A stretch of DNA of 64,000 bases from Methylobacterium dankookense (GTDB lineage Bacteria; Pseudomonadota; Alphaproteobacteria; Rhizobiales; Beijerinckiaceae), in the NCBI RefSeq assembly GCF_902141855.1, contig NZ_CABFVH010000018.1, positions 43,030-107,029 on the forward strand, written 5' to 3'. A model generated the notes under the pieces. That model made no database searches. It saw only the letters and a program-made list of their open reading frames with translations, and was not told where the DNA came from. The first letter of the stretch is position 1. Every line of letters starts with the position of its first letter. Both the position numbers and the translations under genes were made by a program. This document shows, piece by piece, positions 1-8,841 of this stretch.

Positions 1-882
1 CTTCACGAGGTCGAGGAGCGAGCGGTTCGTCGCCGAGACCAAGCGGATGTCGACGCGCACGCTGCGCTTGGCCCCGACCGGGTCGACCTCGCCCTCCTGC
101 AGGGCGCGCAGCAGCTTCACCTGGGCGTCGAGGGGCAATTCGCCGATCTCGTCGAGGAAGAGCGTGCCGCCCGACGCCTCGACGAACTTGCCGGCATGCT
201 TCTCGGTGGCGCCCGTGAAGGCGCCCTTCTCGTGGCCGAACAGGGTCGACTCGACGAGGTTCTCGGGGATCGCCCCGCAATTGACCGTCACGAAGGGCTT
301 GCCGCGGCGCTCGCCGGAGCCCTGGATCGCGCGGGCGAGCACCTCCTTGCCGACGCCCGATTCACCCTCGATCAGCACGGGGATGCTCGACTTCGCCGCG
401 CGCTCGGCGAGCCGCATCACCCGGTCCATGTCGGGGCTGCGTGAGGTCAGGTCCTTGAAGCTGAGCGACCCGGAGGCGCGGCGGCGCATGCGCCGGACCT
501 CCTCCTCCAGCTGGTCCACGCGCAGCGCGTTCTTGATGGAGACCTGGAGGCGCTCGGCGCCCGCCGGCTTCACCACGAAGTCGACAGCGCCCGCCCGCAT
601 GGCGTTGACGACGGCATCGATCGAGCCGTTGGCGGTCTGCACGATCACGGGGGTGTCGAGGCCGCTCTTGCGCATCTCGGCGAGGACCGCGTGCCCGTCC
701 ATGCCGCCGGGCATCACGAGGTCGAGCAGCACCACGTCGATGGCGGGCTCGGTGCGCACGAGCGTCAGGGCGTCGGCGCCGTTCTCCGCCGTGCGGGTCT
801 CGAAGCCGAACCGGCGCACGGCGGCCTCGGCGAGGCGGCGCTGCACCGGATCGTCGTCGACGATCAGCACCGTTGTGGTCAT
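1..882 (-). CDS. Sigma-54-dependent response regulator, NtrC family (3'-truncated by window edge)
   Basis: Reading leftward from the ATG at 882, the frame is open for 294 codons to the window edge, so the C-terminal part, including the expected HTH, is missing. Residues 1-120 are a receiver domain with the acidic pocket IVDDDP (7-12) and phospho-acceptor D54 in [11 protein letters not shown] short helical linker (121-145) leads to an AAA+ sigma-54 activator domain with Walker A GESGVGKE (173-180), the intact sigma-54 contact loop GAFTGA (220-225), Walker B LFLDEIG (241-247) and the sensor motif ATN (284-286). By family knowledge, phosphorylation drives ATP-dependent opening of RpoN promoters. 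The sensor kinase partner is not in the window. The target genes cannot be inferred; the class call is secure. Confidence 0.93.
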   Translation of the reverse strand, partial: MTTTVLIVDDDPVQRRLAEAAVRRFGFETRTAENGADALTLVRTEPAIDVVLLDLVMPGGMDGHAVLAEMRKSGLDTPVIVQTANGSIDAVVNAMRAGAVDFVVKPAGAERLQVSIKNALRVDQLEEEVRRMRRRASGSLSFKDLTSRSPDMDRVMRLAERAAKSSIPVLIEGESGVGKEVLARAIQGSGERRGKPFVTVNCGAIPENLVESTLFGHEKGAFTGATEKHAGKFVEASGGTLFLDEIGELPLDAQVKLLRALQEGEVDPVGAKRSVRVDIRLVSATNRSLLDLVK

Positions 883-1153
883 GCGGCCCATCCCCTTGGT
901 CCACGCGCGGTCGCGCCGGGACCGCCCGCGCCAGGGCGGCCGTCCGGTGCTCGTCGCGCGGGTGTTTCGTTTCGAGATGCAGCCTCGCTCAGATGCGTAA
1001 AGCTGCGCTTAACGACGATGCGAGGATTTCGCGGACGGTGTTGTCACGGGTGGTGACGGGGGCTCGGTTGAAGCCCACGCCCGTCGGCTCGATATCAGGG
1101 CGAGCCAGGGCCCCGCTTCCACGACCGGCGGCCCGCGAGGGATCCGAGCACCG

Positions 1154-3034
1154 ATGCCGAACCGACTTTTCTCAGTGTCTCCCTGCCGCGGGGCCGCAGG
1201 GGCTCAGGCCGGGACGCAGGCTGCCCGCGCCGCGGCGCAGGCGGTCGATCTCGGCGTCCTGCCCGAATGGGATCTCGGCGACCTCTATCCGGGGCTCGAC
1301 GCGCCGGAATTCCGGGCGGATCTCGAACGGGCGGAGGCCGTCTGCCGGGACTTCGGGAAGCGCTATGCCGGCCGCATCGCCGCGCTCGCGGCCGGGCCCG
1401 ACGCGGCCGAGCGCCTCTGCGAGGCCGTGCGGGACTACGAGGCGATCGAGGATCTCCTCGGCAAGCTGATGTCCTATGCCGGGCTCGTCTATTCGGGCGA
1501 CACCACCGACGAGGTCCGCGCCAAGTTCTACGGCGACACCCGCGAGCGCCTGACCGACGCCTCCGGCGAGCTGCTGTTCTTCGGGCTGGAGCTGAACCGC
1601 GTCGAGGACGCGGTGATGGATGCGGCGATCGCGCAGGAGCCCCTCGCGCACTACGCCCCCTGGATCGAGGACCTGCGCCGCGAGAAGCCCTTCCAGCTCG
1701 AAGACCGCGTCGAGAAGCTGTTCCTGGAGAAGTCGGTCACCGCGAATGCCGCCTGGGACCGGCTCTTCAACGAGACGATCGCGGCGCTGCGCTTCCCGAT
1801 CCAGGGCGAGATGCTGCCGCTGGAGCCGACCCTCAACAAGCTCCAGGACCCGAGCGGCGAGGTGCGCCGCGAGGCGGCGGGCGCGATCAGCGAGGTGCTG
1901 CGCACGAACCTGCGCGTGTTCACCCTGATCACCAACACCCTCGCCAAGGACAAGGAGATCTCCGACCGCTGGCGCGGCTTCAAGGACGTGGCCGATGCCC
2001 GCCATCTCGCCAACCGCGTCGAGCCGGAGGTGGTGGCGGCGATGGTCGAGGCGGTGCAGGCGGCCTATCCGCGCCTGTCGCACCGCTACTACCGCCTCAA
2101 GGCCAAGTGGTTCGGCGTGGACGCCCTGCCCTATTGGGACCGCAACGCGCCGCTGCCGCGGGTCGAGCAGCGCACCATCCCCTGGGCGGAGGCGCGCGAC
2201 ACCGTGCTCTCGGCCTACGACGCCTTCTCGCCGGACATGGCGAACATCGCGCGGCGCTTCTTCGACCGCCGCTGGATCGACGCGCCGACCCGGCCCGGCA
2301 AGGCGCCCGGCGCCTTCGCGCACCCCACCGTCCCGTCCGTGCACCCCTACGTGCTGGTGAACTACCAGGGCAAGCCGCGGGACGTGATGACGCTGGCGCA
2401 CGAACTTGGCCACGGCGTCCATCAGGTGCTCGCCGGGCCGAACGGCGCGCTGATGGCCCCGACGCCGCTGACGCTTGCCGAGACCGCGAGCGTGTTCGGC
2501 GAGATGCTGACCTTCCGCAAACTGCTCGGTGCCACCACCGACACGACCCAGCGCCGGGCCATGCTCGCCGCGAAGGTCGAGGACATGATCAACACGGTGG
2601 TGCGCCAGATCGCCTTCTATGCCTTCGAACGGAAGGTCCACCTCGCCCGCGCCAAGGGCGAGCTGACCACCGAGCAGATCAACACCCTCTGGCTCTCGGT
2701 GCAGGCGGAATCCCTCGGCCCGGCGATCCGGCTCGATGCGGGCTACGAGCCCTACTGGGCCTATATCCCGCATTTCATCCACTCGCCCTTCTACGTCTAC
2801 GCCTACGCCTTCGGCGACTGCCTCGTGAACTCGCTCTACGGCGTCTATGCGAAAGCCGAGGGCGGCTTCGTGGAGCGCTACTTCGCCCTGCTCTCGGCCG
2901 GCGGCGCCAAGCCCTACGGCGAACTCCTCAAGCCCTTCGGCCTCGACGCGACCGATCCGGGCTTCTGGCAGATCGGCCTCGGCATGATCGAGGGCATGAT
3001 CGCCGAGCTGGAGGCGATGGAGGGAGAGGGCTGA
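1154..3034 (+). CDS. M3 family oligoendopeptidase (PepF/thimet-like)
   Basis: A 626-residue cytoplasmic zinc metallopeptidase. The family hydrolyses short peptides left by ATP-dependent proteases. The zinc motif HELGHGVH starts at residue 416, and the downstream stretch with EMLTF supplies the expected third ligand region; the mainly helical C-terminal half (PFYVYAYAFGDCLV near residue 550) is typical of M3 enzymes, and the length matches PepF-type members. The ATG at 1154 gives about 30 poorly conserved residues (MPNRLFSVSP...) before the family-like VLPEWDLGDLYPGLDAPEF; a later start cannot be excluded. The gene stands alone, upstream of the toxin-antitoxin module and on the same strand. 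Substrate specificity is not visible. Confidence 0.9.
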   Translation: MPNRLFSVSPCRGAAGAQAGTQAARAAAQAVDLGVLPEWDLGDLYPGLDAPEFRADLERAEAVCRDFGKRYAGRIAALAAGPDAAERLCEAVRDYEAIEDLLGKLMSYAGLVYSGDTTDEVRAKFYGDTRERLTDASGELLFFGLELNRVEDAVMDAAIAQEPLAHYAPWIEDLRREKPFQLEDRVEKLFLEKSVTANAAWDRLFNETIAALRFPIQGEMLPLEPTLNKLQDPSGEVRREAAGAISEVLRTNLRVFTLITNTLAKDKEISDRWRGFKDVADARHLANRVEPEVVAAMVEAVQAAYPRLSHRYYRLKAKWFGVDALPYWDRNAPLPRVEQRTIPWAEARDTVLSAYDAFSPDMANIARRFFDRRWIDAPTRPGKAPGAFAHPTVPSVHPYVLVNYQGKPRDVMTLAHELGHGVHQVLAGPNGALMAPTPLTLAETASVFGEMLTFRKLLGATTDTTQRRAMLAAKVEDMINTVVRQIAFYAFERKVHLARAKGELTTEQINTLWLSVQAESLGPAIRLDAGYEPYWAYIPHFIHSPFYVYAYAFGDCLVNSLYGVYAKAEGGFVERYFALLSAGGAKPYGELLKPFGLDATDPGFWQIGLGMIEGMIAELEAMEGEG

Positions 3035-3050
3035 CGCTGCGCTTCCGGCA

Positions 3051-3095
3051 GGGCTCCCAGGGTGTTATACGTTCTGTATAACGCTCTGGGAGCCC
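3051..3095 (+). promoter_or_regulatory. Nested dyad/operator in the leader of the AbrB-Doc module
   Basis: A perfect outer inverted repeat (GGGCTCCCAG at 3051-3060, CTGGGAGCCC at 3086-3095) and a perfect inner one (GTTATAC at 3064-3070, GTATAAC at 3076-3082) share the centre 3073. The bases between can form G-C and G-U pairs, so an RNA copy could fold into a continuous 20-bp stem with a 5-nt loop. The Shine-Dalgarno-like GGGAG (3088-3092) for the ATG at 3100 lies in the 3' arm, and TATAAC (3077-3082) could be a -10 element. It probably works as an autoregulatory DNA operator, an RNA hairpin masking the ribosome site, or both. Confidence 0.75.
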
Positions 3096-3099
3096 GATC

Positions 3100-3324
3100 A
3101 TGAAGCTCGAAGTCAAGCGCGTCGGCAACTCGACCGGCCTGATCCTGCCGAAGGAGCTCGTGTCGCGGCTGAACCTCCAGCAGGGGCAGTGGCTCCACGT
3201 CTCCGAATTGCCGGATGGGGGCGTGCGCCTGAGTCCCTACGACCCTGATTTCGATCAGGCGATGTCGATGGTCGACGAGATCATGGACGAATATCGCGAC
3301 ACCCTGCGGACGCTCGCGAAATGA
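3100..3324 (+). CDS. AbrB/MazE-type antitoxin (SpoVT-AbrB fold)
   Basis: A 74-residue protein whose N-terminal half, MKLEVKRVGNSTGLILPKEL, has the typical swapped-hairpin AbrB/MazE pattern (VGNSTGLILPKE). The acidic C-terminal tail (DPDFDQAMSMVDEIMDEY, residues about 48-65) resembles an antitoxin tail that wraps its toxin. The stop overlaps the start of the downstream Doc toxin by 4 bp, the classic antitoxin-first arrangement. By family knowledge such proteins bind palindromic operators at their own promoters, and a strong nested palindrome ends 4 bp before this start. The classical Doc partner is Phd, so an AbrB-type partner is a module shuffle. Role as antitoxin is inferred from context plus fold. 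Confidence 0.88.
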   Translation: MKLEVKRVGNSTGLILPKELVSRLNLQQGQWLHVSELPDGGVRLSPYDPDFDQAMSMVDEIMDEYRDTLRTLAK

Positions 3325-3704
3325 CCGAGCCCCGTAGGCTGACCTCGGAGGAGGTCAGGGTCGCGCATGAGCGCCAGCTTGTCCGTTTCGGCGGCCCGCC
3401 CGGCCTGCGCGACGAGAACGCTCTCGAATCGGCGCTCGCCCGACCGGTGAACCGCTGGCGCTACGAGGAAGCCGATCTGGCTTCCCTCGCGGCGGCCTAC
3501 GCGTTCGGCCTCGCGCGCAATCATGCCTTCGTCGATGGCAACAAGCGGATCGCCTTCGTGGCGATGATGCTGTTCCTGCGCCTGAACGGCGCGCGCTTTG
3601 CCCCGGATCAGGCGCAGGCGACCGCGATTATCCTCGGCCTCGCCGCCGGCGAGATCGACGAGGCCGGCCTCACCCGCTGGATCCGCGACAACTGGCCGGC
3701 ATAG
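3321..3704 (+). CDS. doc: Doc-type Fic-fold toxin (death-on-curing)
   Basis: A 127-residue protein with the Doc version of the Fic motif, HAFVDGNKRIAF (H68 to F79): catalytic H68, acidic D72, then G73-N74-K75-R76. In Doc proteins the NKR form replaces the GNGR anion-hole sequence of AMPylating Fic enzymes, and the toxin phosphorylates EF-Tu, stopping translation. Length and the all-helical N-terminal lead-in (LTSEEVRVAHERQL) match Doc. It overlaps the AbrB-like antitoxin gene by 4 bp (ATGA), so translation is probably coupled. No frameshift or missing catalytic residue is seen, so the toxin should be active. Its target here is inferred from the family. Confidence 0.9.
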   Translation: MTEPRRLTSEEVRVAHERQLVRFGGPPGLRDENALESALARPVNRWRYEEADLASLAAAYAFGLARNHAFVDGNKRIAFVAMMLFLRLNGARFAPDQAQATAIILGLAAGEIDEAGLTRWIRDNWPA

Positions 3705-3815
3705 CGTGCGCGTCGAAACAGGGGGCTCCGAGCCGCGGCGCGGGGCCCCAGGCCCCTGGTTGCTGCGCCGCGCGCGGCATATCTCGCCCTCTCGAACGAG
3801 TGAGCAGTCCCCGAG

Positions 3816-5177
3816 ATGGCCGAGACCGACCGCGAAGCCAACCGTTTCTCCGCCCGCGCCAGCCGCTACGCCCGCGTCGGCGCCAATGTCGGCACCGTCG
3901 CCGCGCGCATGGCGGGCGCCCGCCTGTTCGGCAAGGAGGGCACCACCAACGCAGCGGCCCTGGCCCAGGCGCTCGGTGGCCTGAAGGGGCCGATCATGAA
4001 GGTGGCGCAGCTTCTCGCCACCATCCCCGACCTGCTGCCGCCCGAATATGCCGCCGAGCTTCAGAAACTCCAGGCCGATGCGCCGCCCATGGGCGCGGCC
4101 TTCGTCAAGCGGCGCATGCAGGCCGAACTCGGCGCGGGTTGGCAGGCGAAGTTCCAGAGCTTCGACCTGAAACCGGCCGCGGCCGCCTCGTTGGGCCAGG
4201 TCCACCGCGCCACCGGCCTCGACGGGGCGCCGCTCGCCTGCAAGCTGCAGTATCCGGACATGCAATCGGCGGTCGAGGCCGACCTGAAGCAGCTCGAACT
4301 CGCCTTCGCCCTGCACCGCCGGATGAACACCTGGCTCGACACCCGCGAGATCTCCAAGGAGATCGGCGCGCGCGTGCGCGAGGAGCTCGACTATACCCGC
4401 GAGGCGAAGCATGCCCGCCTCTACGGCGCGGTGCTCAAGGATATCGATGCGGTGCGCGTCCCGTGGGTGCTGGAGGATCTCTCCACCAAGCGCCTGCTGA
4501 CGCTCGGCTGGCTCGACGGCGAGCGCATCCTGACCTTCTCGGACAGCCCCGTGGAGGTGCGCAACCGAATCGCCCAGGCGATGTTCAAGGCCTGGTGGCA
4601 TCCCTTCAGCCGCGCCGCGGTGATCCACGGCGACCCCCATCTCGGCAACTACACGGTGTTCTCGGACGGGGCCGAGCCGCAGGGCATCAACCTGCTCGAT
4701 TACGGCTGCGTGCGCATCTTCCACCCGCGCTTCGTCGGCGGCGTGGTCGATCTCTACCGTGGCCTCCTGGAGAACGACGATGCCCGCATGGTCCACGCCT
4801 ACGAGGTCTGGGGCTTCAAGAACCTCAGCCGCGAGATCATCGACATCCTCAACATCTGGGCACGCTTCATCTACGGCCCGCTGCTCGAGGACCGCACCCG
4901 CACCGTGGCCGATGGCGTCAAGCCGGGCGAGTACGGCCGCCGGCAGGCCTTCCAGGTGCATCAGGCCCTGAAGGAGCGCGGGCCGGTGACGGTGCCGCAG
5001 GAATTCGTCTTCATGGACCGGGCCGCGGTCGGGCTCGGGGCGGTCTTCCTCCACCTGCGCTCGGAGCTGAACTATCACCGCCTGTTCGAGGCGGAGATCG
5101 AGAGCTTCTCCCTCGACGCGCTGGAGGCCCGCCAGGCCGCGGCGCTCGCTGCCGTCGGCCTGCCCCGCCCGGATTAA
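3816..5177 (+). CDS. ABC1/UbiB (AarF/COQ8) family atypical kinase
   Basis: A 453-residue member of the UbiB atypical kinase family, related to COQ8/ADCK proteins that support ubiquinone biosynthesis or lipid homeostasis. The alanine-rich nucleotide loop AAAASLGQVH is at residues 121-130, the candidate phosphate-binding lysine is in ACKLQYP (K143), the catalytic-loop equivalent HGDPHLGN is at 271-278 and the metal-binding LDYG at 294-297. The family N-terminal KxGQ signature appears as KVAQ (62-65), a Gly-to-Ala change. No C-terminal membrane hairpin of the E. coli UbiB type is obvious. It has no other ubiquinone genes beside it. An ATG preceded by a weak purine stretch sets the start. Confidence 0.88.
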   Translation: MAETDREANRFSARASRYARVGANVGTVAARMAGARLFGKEGTTNAAALAQALGGLKGPIMKVAQLLATIPDLLPPEYAAELQKLQADAPPMGAAFVKRRMQAELGAGWQAKFQSFDLKPAAAASLGQVHRATGLDGAPLACKLQYPDMQSAVEADLKQLELAFALHRRMNTWLDTREISKEIGARVREELDYTREAKHARLYGAVLKDIDAVRVPWVLEDLSTKRLLTLGWLDGERILTFSDSPVEVRNRIAQAMFKAWWHPFSRAAVIHGDPHLGNYTVFSDGAEPQGINLLDYGCVRIFHPRFVGGVVDLYRGLLENDDARMVHAYEVWGFKNLSREIIDILNIWARFIYGPLLEDRTRTVADGVKPGEYGRRQAFQVHQALKERGPVTVPQEFVFMDRAAVGLGAVFLHLRSELNYHRLFEAEIESFSLDALEARQAAALAAVGLPRPD

Positions 5178-5308
5178 TCCGCGAAAAATCGCCCCCGCGG
5201 CCCAAAAACTAGGCCGATTGTGGGGGGGTGACACGATTGCCGCAGGAAAGGGCTTAGGCTACATCCCCCGTGACAGAACAAAGAGGCGTCAAAGGGGACG
5301 AACGCACG

Positions 5309-5602
5309 ATGGCTGATACGAAGACCGTGTCCGGGGCGGCCTACAGCCCCGCGATGGACGCCAAGACCCACGAACAGACCTATCGTGGTTTCGTCCGCTT
5401 CGTCGAGATCGCGACCGGCGTCGTCATCTGCTGGGTGCTCGCGCTCGCCGTCGGCGGCATCCGCGAGGCTTGGCTCACCGCCATCGTCGGCGTCGTGGCC
5501 GCTTCCGCGGCCGGCGCGATCGGCGCCCTCGCCCGCCCGATCGGCTGGAAGGCCCCCGCAATCGTCGCCGCGCTGCTTGGCCTGTATCTCGCTTTCGCCT
5601 GA
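5309..5602 (+). CDS. aa3-type cytochrome c oxidase subunit IV-like small membrane protein
   Basis: A 97-residue protein beginning [20 protein letters not shown]. The segment [24 protein letters not shown] (residues about 16-39; ends given as [11 protein letters not shown] and VEIATGVVI) matches the short alphaproteobacterial subunit IV pattern, one helix packing against oxidase subunits I/III. Unlike the one-helix form, this protein continues into two further hydrophobic segments (about 51-70 and 79-97). The ATG at 5309 is chosen because AAAGGGG lies at 5291-5297; an in-frame GTG at 5270 would add 13 residues with no better ribosome site. No other oxidase genes are near. Function by similarity only. 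Confidence 0.75.
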   Translation: MADTKTVSGAAYSPAMDAKTHEQTYRGFVRFVEIATGVVICWVLALAVGGIREAWLTAIVGVVAASAAGAIGALARPIGWKAPAIVAALLGLYLAFA

Positions 5603-5734
5603 TCGGGTCGTGCGCTCGGCAAGAGCGTGACGGTTACAGACTACCGTTTCCATCACCAACACGCAGCCTGACCACCTCGAAAACCCGTCGCGCTTCGCGC
5701 ATTCGGTGGCGGTCGTTACAAGGGGTTTGGCTGA

Positions 5735-6877
5735 ATGCGCATCGCTGTGCTTTCGGAGACCGACACCGCGGAGCCGCGGGTCGCGGCGGTGCCGGAGACG
5801 GTCAAGAAATTCAAGGGGCTCGGAGCCGAGGTCGTTGTCCAGTCGGGTGCCGGCCTCAAGGCGGGCGTGCCCGATTCGGAGTTCGAGGCGGCCGGCGCCA
5901 CCGTCGCCGCCTCGGCGGAGGAGGCCGCGCGCGACGCCGACCTCGTCCTGAAGGTCCGCCGCCCGGCGCCCGAAGAGCTGAAGCTCTTCAAGCAGGGGGC
6001 CGCGGTCGTCGCGATCATGGATCCCTACGGCAACGAGGCCGCCCTCCAGGGGATGGCCGAGGCCGGGATCAGCGCCTTCGCGATGGAGCTGATGCCCCGC
6101 ATCACCCGCGCCCAGGTGATGGACGTGCTCTCCTCGCAGGCCAACCTCGCCGGCTACCGCGCCGTGGTCGACGGTGCCGCCGAGTACGGCCGCGCCATGC
6201 CCATGATGATGACGGCCGCCGGCACCGTGCCCGCCGCCCGCGTCTTCGTGATGGGCGTCGGCGTCGCCGGCCTCCAGGCCATCGCCACCGCCCGCCGCAT
6301 GGGCGCCGTGGTGACGGCCACCGATGTGCGCCCGGCCACCAAGGAGCAGGTCGAATCGCTCGGCGCCAAGTTCGTCGCCGTCGAGGACGACGAGTTCAAG
6401 CAGGCCGAGACCGCGGGCGGCTACGCCAAGGAGATGTCGGCCGAGTACCAGGCGAAGCAGGCCGAGCTGGTCAAGGGCCACATCGCCAAGCAGGACATCG
6501 TCATCACCACGGCCCTGATCCCGGGCCGTCCGGCGCCGAAGCTCGTCTCCGAGGAGATGGTCGCCTCGATGAAGCCGGGCTCGGTGCTGATCGACCTCGC
6601 GGTCGAGCGCGGCGGCAACGTCGCCGGCGCGAAGGCGGGCGAGATCGTGACGACCGGAAACGGCGTGAAGATCGTCGGCCACCTCAACGTCGCCGGCCGC
6701 CTCGCCGCCACGGCCTCCAGCCTCTACGCGCGCAATCTCTACGCCTTCCTCGAGACCCTCATCGACAAGGAGTCGAAGGCGCTCGCGGTGAAGTGGGACG
6801 ACGAGCTCGTCAAGGCGACGAATCTCACGCGCGACGGTCAGGTCGTGCACGCCTCCTTCCAGCCCAAAGCGGCCTGA
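5735..6877 (+). CDS. pntAA: NAD(P) transhydrogenase subunit alpha part 1 (domain I, NAD(H)-binding)
   Basis: A 380-residue soluble domain I of the proton-translocating transhydrogenase, which couples hydride transfer from NADH to NADP+ with proton entry and so supplies NADPH. It starts [20 protein letters not shown], the family N-terminus, and has the dinucleotide-binding [18 protein letters not shown] near residues 174-191. The alanine dehydrogenase-like fold and the length are normal for the split alphaproteobacterial form. An AAGGGG stretch precedes the ATG. It leads a three-gene operon with pntAB 17 bp downstream and pntB after that; one terminator follows pntB. Confidence 0.96.
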   Translation: MRIAVLSETDTAEPRVAAVPETVKKFKGLGAEVVVQSGAGLKAGVPDSEFEAAGATVAASAEEAARDADLVLKVRRPAPEELKLFKQGAAVVAIMDPYGNEAALQGMAEAGISAFAMELMPRITRAQVMDVLSSQANLAGYRAVVDGAAEYGRAMPMMMTAAGTVPAARVFVMGVGVAGLQAIATARRMGAVVTATDVRPATKEQVESLGAKFVAVEDDEFKQAETAGGYAKEMSAEYQAKQAELVKGHIAKQDIVITTALIPGRPAPKLVSEEMVASMKPGSVLIDLAVERGGNVAGAKAGEIVTTGNGVKIVGHLNVAGRLAATASSLYARNLYAFLETLIDKESKALAVKWDDELVKATNLTRDGQVVHASFQPKAA

Positions 6878-6894
6878 TCCCGCGGAGAATCCGA

Positions 6895-7344
6895 ATGGCT
6901 ACCATCCCCCCTGATCAGGCGGCGGACCAGACGCGCGTCCTGGCCGATACCGCCCGGGCCGCGGCGACCGCGGCGCGCAACGCGGCCGACCAGGCCCAGG
7001 TGATCGCCGACAGCCTCGGCCACGGCCTGGCCGCGGCCACCCACGGCGCCGTCGATCCCACCGTCTTCCGCCTCGCGATCTTCGTGCTCGCGATCTTCGT
7101 CGGCTACTACGTGGTCTGGTCGGTGACCCCGGCTCTGCACACGCCGCTGATGTCGGTCACCAACGCGATCTCCTCCGTCATCATCGTCGGCGCGCTCCTG
7201 GCCGTCGGCGTGCCGCTGATCGAGAAGGGCACCGGCCTGGCGCGGGTGTTCGGCTTCATCGGCATCGTGCTCGCCAGCGTGAACATCTTCGGCGGCTTCC
7301 TCGTCACGCAGCGCATGCTCGCCATGTACAAGAAGAAGGGCTGA
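6895..7344 (+). CDS. pntAB: NAD(P) transhydrogenase subunit alpha part 2 (membrane domain)
   Basis: A 149-residue membrane subunit. An alanine-rich, probably cytoplasmic N-terminus of about 55 residues precedes three or four hydrophobic helices ([56 protein letters not shown]). The MSVTNAISS segment is diagnostic of transhydrogenase domain II. The ATG at 6895 is preceded by GCGGAGAA as a ribosome site and lies 17 bp after pntAA; the stop is 4 bp before pntB. With PntB it forms the proton channel of the complex in the cytoplasmic membrane. The split of alpha into two genes is usual in alphaproteobacteria. Confidence 0.95.
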   Translation: MATIPPDQAADQTRVLADTARAAATAARNAADQAQVIADSLGHGLAAATHGAVDPTVFRLAIFVLAIFVGYYVVWSVTPALHTPLMSVTNAISSVIIVGALLAVGVPLIEKGTGLARVFGFIGIVLASVNIFGGFLVTQRMLAMYKKKG

Positions 7345-7348
7345 GCGG

Positions 7349-8746
7349 ATGTCCGAGAACGTCTCGTCCCTTCTCTATATCGTCTCCGGCGTCCTGTTCA
7401 TCATGGCGCTGCGGGGGCTCTCGCACCCCACCACCTCCCGCCAGGGCAACATGTACGGCATGGTGGGCATGGGGCTCGCCATCCTGACGACGCTGGTCGG
7501 CCATCCGCCGTCCGGTGCCGGCGCCTGGGTGCTGGTCCTGCTCGGCTTGGGGCTCGGCGGCGGCGCCGGCGCGGTGATCGCCAAGCGCGTGCCGATGACG
7601 GCCATGCCGCAGCTCGTGGCCGCCTTCCACTCGCTGGTCGGCCTCGCGGCCGTGGCGGTGGCGGCTGGCGCGCTCTACGCGCCGCAAGCCTTCGGCATCA
7701 TCGAGAACGGCCACTTCCACAAGCAGTCGCTGTTCGAGATGGGCCTCGGCGTGGCCATCGGCGCCATCACCTTCACCGGCTCGGTCATCGCCTTCGCCAA
7801 GCTCGACGGGCGGATGTCGGGCAAGCCGATCATGCTGCCGCAGCGCCACCTGATCAACGCGCTGCTCGCCGCCGGCCTGGTCCTGCTCCTCGCGCTGTTC
7901 ATCGGCACCGAGTCGAAGGGCCTGTTCTGGCTGATCGTCATCCTCTCGCTGGTGCTCGGCGGACTCATCATCATCCCGATCGGCGGCGCCGACATGCCCG
8001 TCGTCGTGTCGATGCTGAACTCCTACTCGGGCTGGGCGGCGGCCGGCATCGGCTTCACCCTCGGCAACCTCGCGCTCATCATCACGGGCGCGCTGGTCGG
8101 CTCGTCGGGCGCGATCCTGTCCTACATCATGTGCCACGCGATGAACCGCTCGTTCATCTCGGTCATCCTCGGCGGTTTCGGTGGAGACACCGCCGTTGCC
8201 GGCAGCGGACAGGTCGAGACGCGCCCCGTCAAGCAGGGCTCGGCGGACGACGCGGCCTACATCATGAAGAACGCCGAGCGTGTGATCATCGTCCCCGGCT
8301 ACGGCATGGCGGTCGCCCAGGCGCAGCACTCGCTGCGCGAGATGGCCGACATGCTGAAGAAGGAGGGCGTCGACGTGAAGTACGCCATCCACCCGGTGGC
8401 GGGCCGCATGCCGGGCCACATGAACGTGCTGCTCGCCGAGGCGAACGTGCCCTACGACGAGGTGTTCGAGCTGGAGGACATCAACGGCGAGTTCCCGCAG
8501 GCGGATGTCGCCTTCGTGATCGGCGCCAACGACGTCACCAACCCGGCCGCCAAGACCGACAAGACCTCGCCGATCTACGGCATGCCGATCCTCGACGTGG
8601 AGAAGGCCAAGACCGTGCTCTTCATCAAGCGCGGCATGGGCTCCGGCTACGCGGGCGTCGAGAACGAGGTCTTCTTCCGCGACAACACCATGATGCTGTT
8701 CGGCGACGCCAAGAAGGTGGTCGACCACATCCTCAAGGCGTTCTGA
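7349..8746 (+). CDS. pntB: NAD(P) transhydrogenase subunit beta (domains II and III, NADP(H)-binding)
   Basis: A 465-residue beta subunit. About nine hydrophobic segments fill residues 1-260, including GGADMPVVVSMLNSYSGWAA, a PntB signature region. The C-terminal NADP(H)-binding domain III follows (VIIVPGYGMAVAQAQHSL near residue 312; VAGRMPGHMNVLLAEANVPY; FVIGANDVTNPAA). Length and motifs are complete. The start is 4 bp after the pntAB stop, so translation is likely coupled. An intrinsic-terminator-like hairpin lies 22 bp after the stop. Together the three genes form the inner-membrane transhydrogenase. Confidence 0.96.
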   Translation: MSENVSSLLYIVSGVLFIMALRGLSHPTTSRQGNMYGMVGMGLAILTTLVGHPPSGAGAWVLVLLGLGLGGGAGAVIAKRVPMTAMPQLVAAFHSLVGLAAVAVAAGALYAPQAFGIIENGHFHKQSLFEMGLGVAIGAITFTGSVIAFAKLDGRMSGKPIMLPQRHLINALLAAGLVLLLALFIGTESKGLFWLIVILSLVLGGLIIIPIGGADMPVVVSMLNSYSGWAAAGIGFTLGNLALIITGALVGSSGAILSYIMCHAMNRSFISVILGGFGGDTAVAGSGQVETRPVKQGSADDAAYIMKNAERVIIVPGYGMAVAQAQHSLREMADMLKKEGVDVKYAIHPVAGRMPGHMNVLLAEANVPYDEVFELEDINGEFPQADVAFVIGANDVTNPAAKTDKTSPIYGMPILDVEKAKTVLFIKRGMGSGYAGVENEVFFRDNTMMLFGDAKKVVDHILKAF

Positions 8747-8768
8747 GGCGGAAGCCTCGGGCGGATCG

Positions 8769-8804
8769 GCGGGGCGGGCAGCGATGCCCGCCCCGCTGTC
8801 GTTT
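8769..8804 (+). terminator. Intrinsic terminator after pnt operon
   Basis: A perfect 12-bp inverted repeat (GCGGGGCGGGCA at 8769-8780, TGCCCGCCCCGC at 8785-8796) with a GCGA tetraloop is followed by TGTCGTTTT. It sits 22 bp past pntB and before recJ on the same strand, so it should end pnt transcription and give recJ its own promoter. Confidence 0.7.
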
Positions 8805-8841
8805 TCGGGCGGCAGCGCCGGACGTGCCGCGCCGCTATAGG

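Noticed and set aside
3255..5234. Long open frame on the minus strand opposite the UbiB-type kinase (659 codons)
   Set aside because: It is antisense to two confidently assigned genes, His/Arg/Gly-rich without domain motifs, and typical of GC-rich shadow frames.
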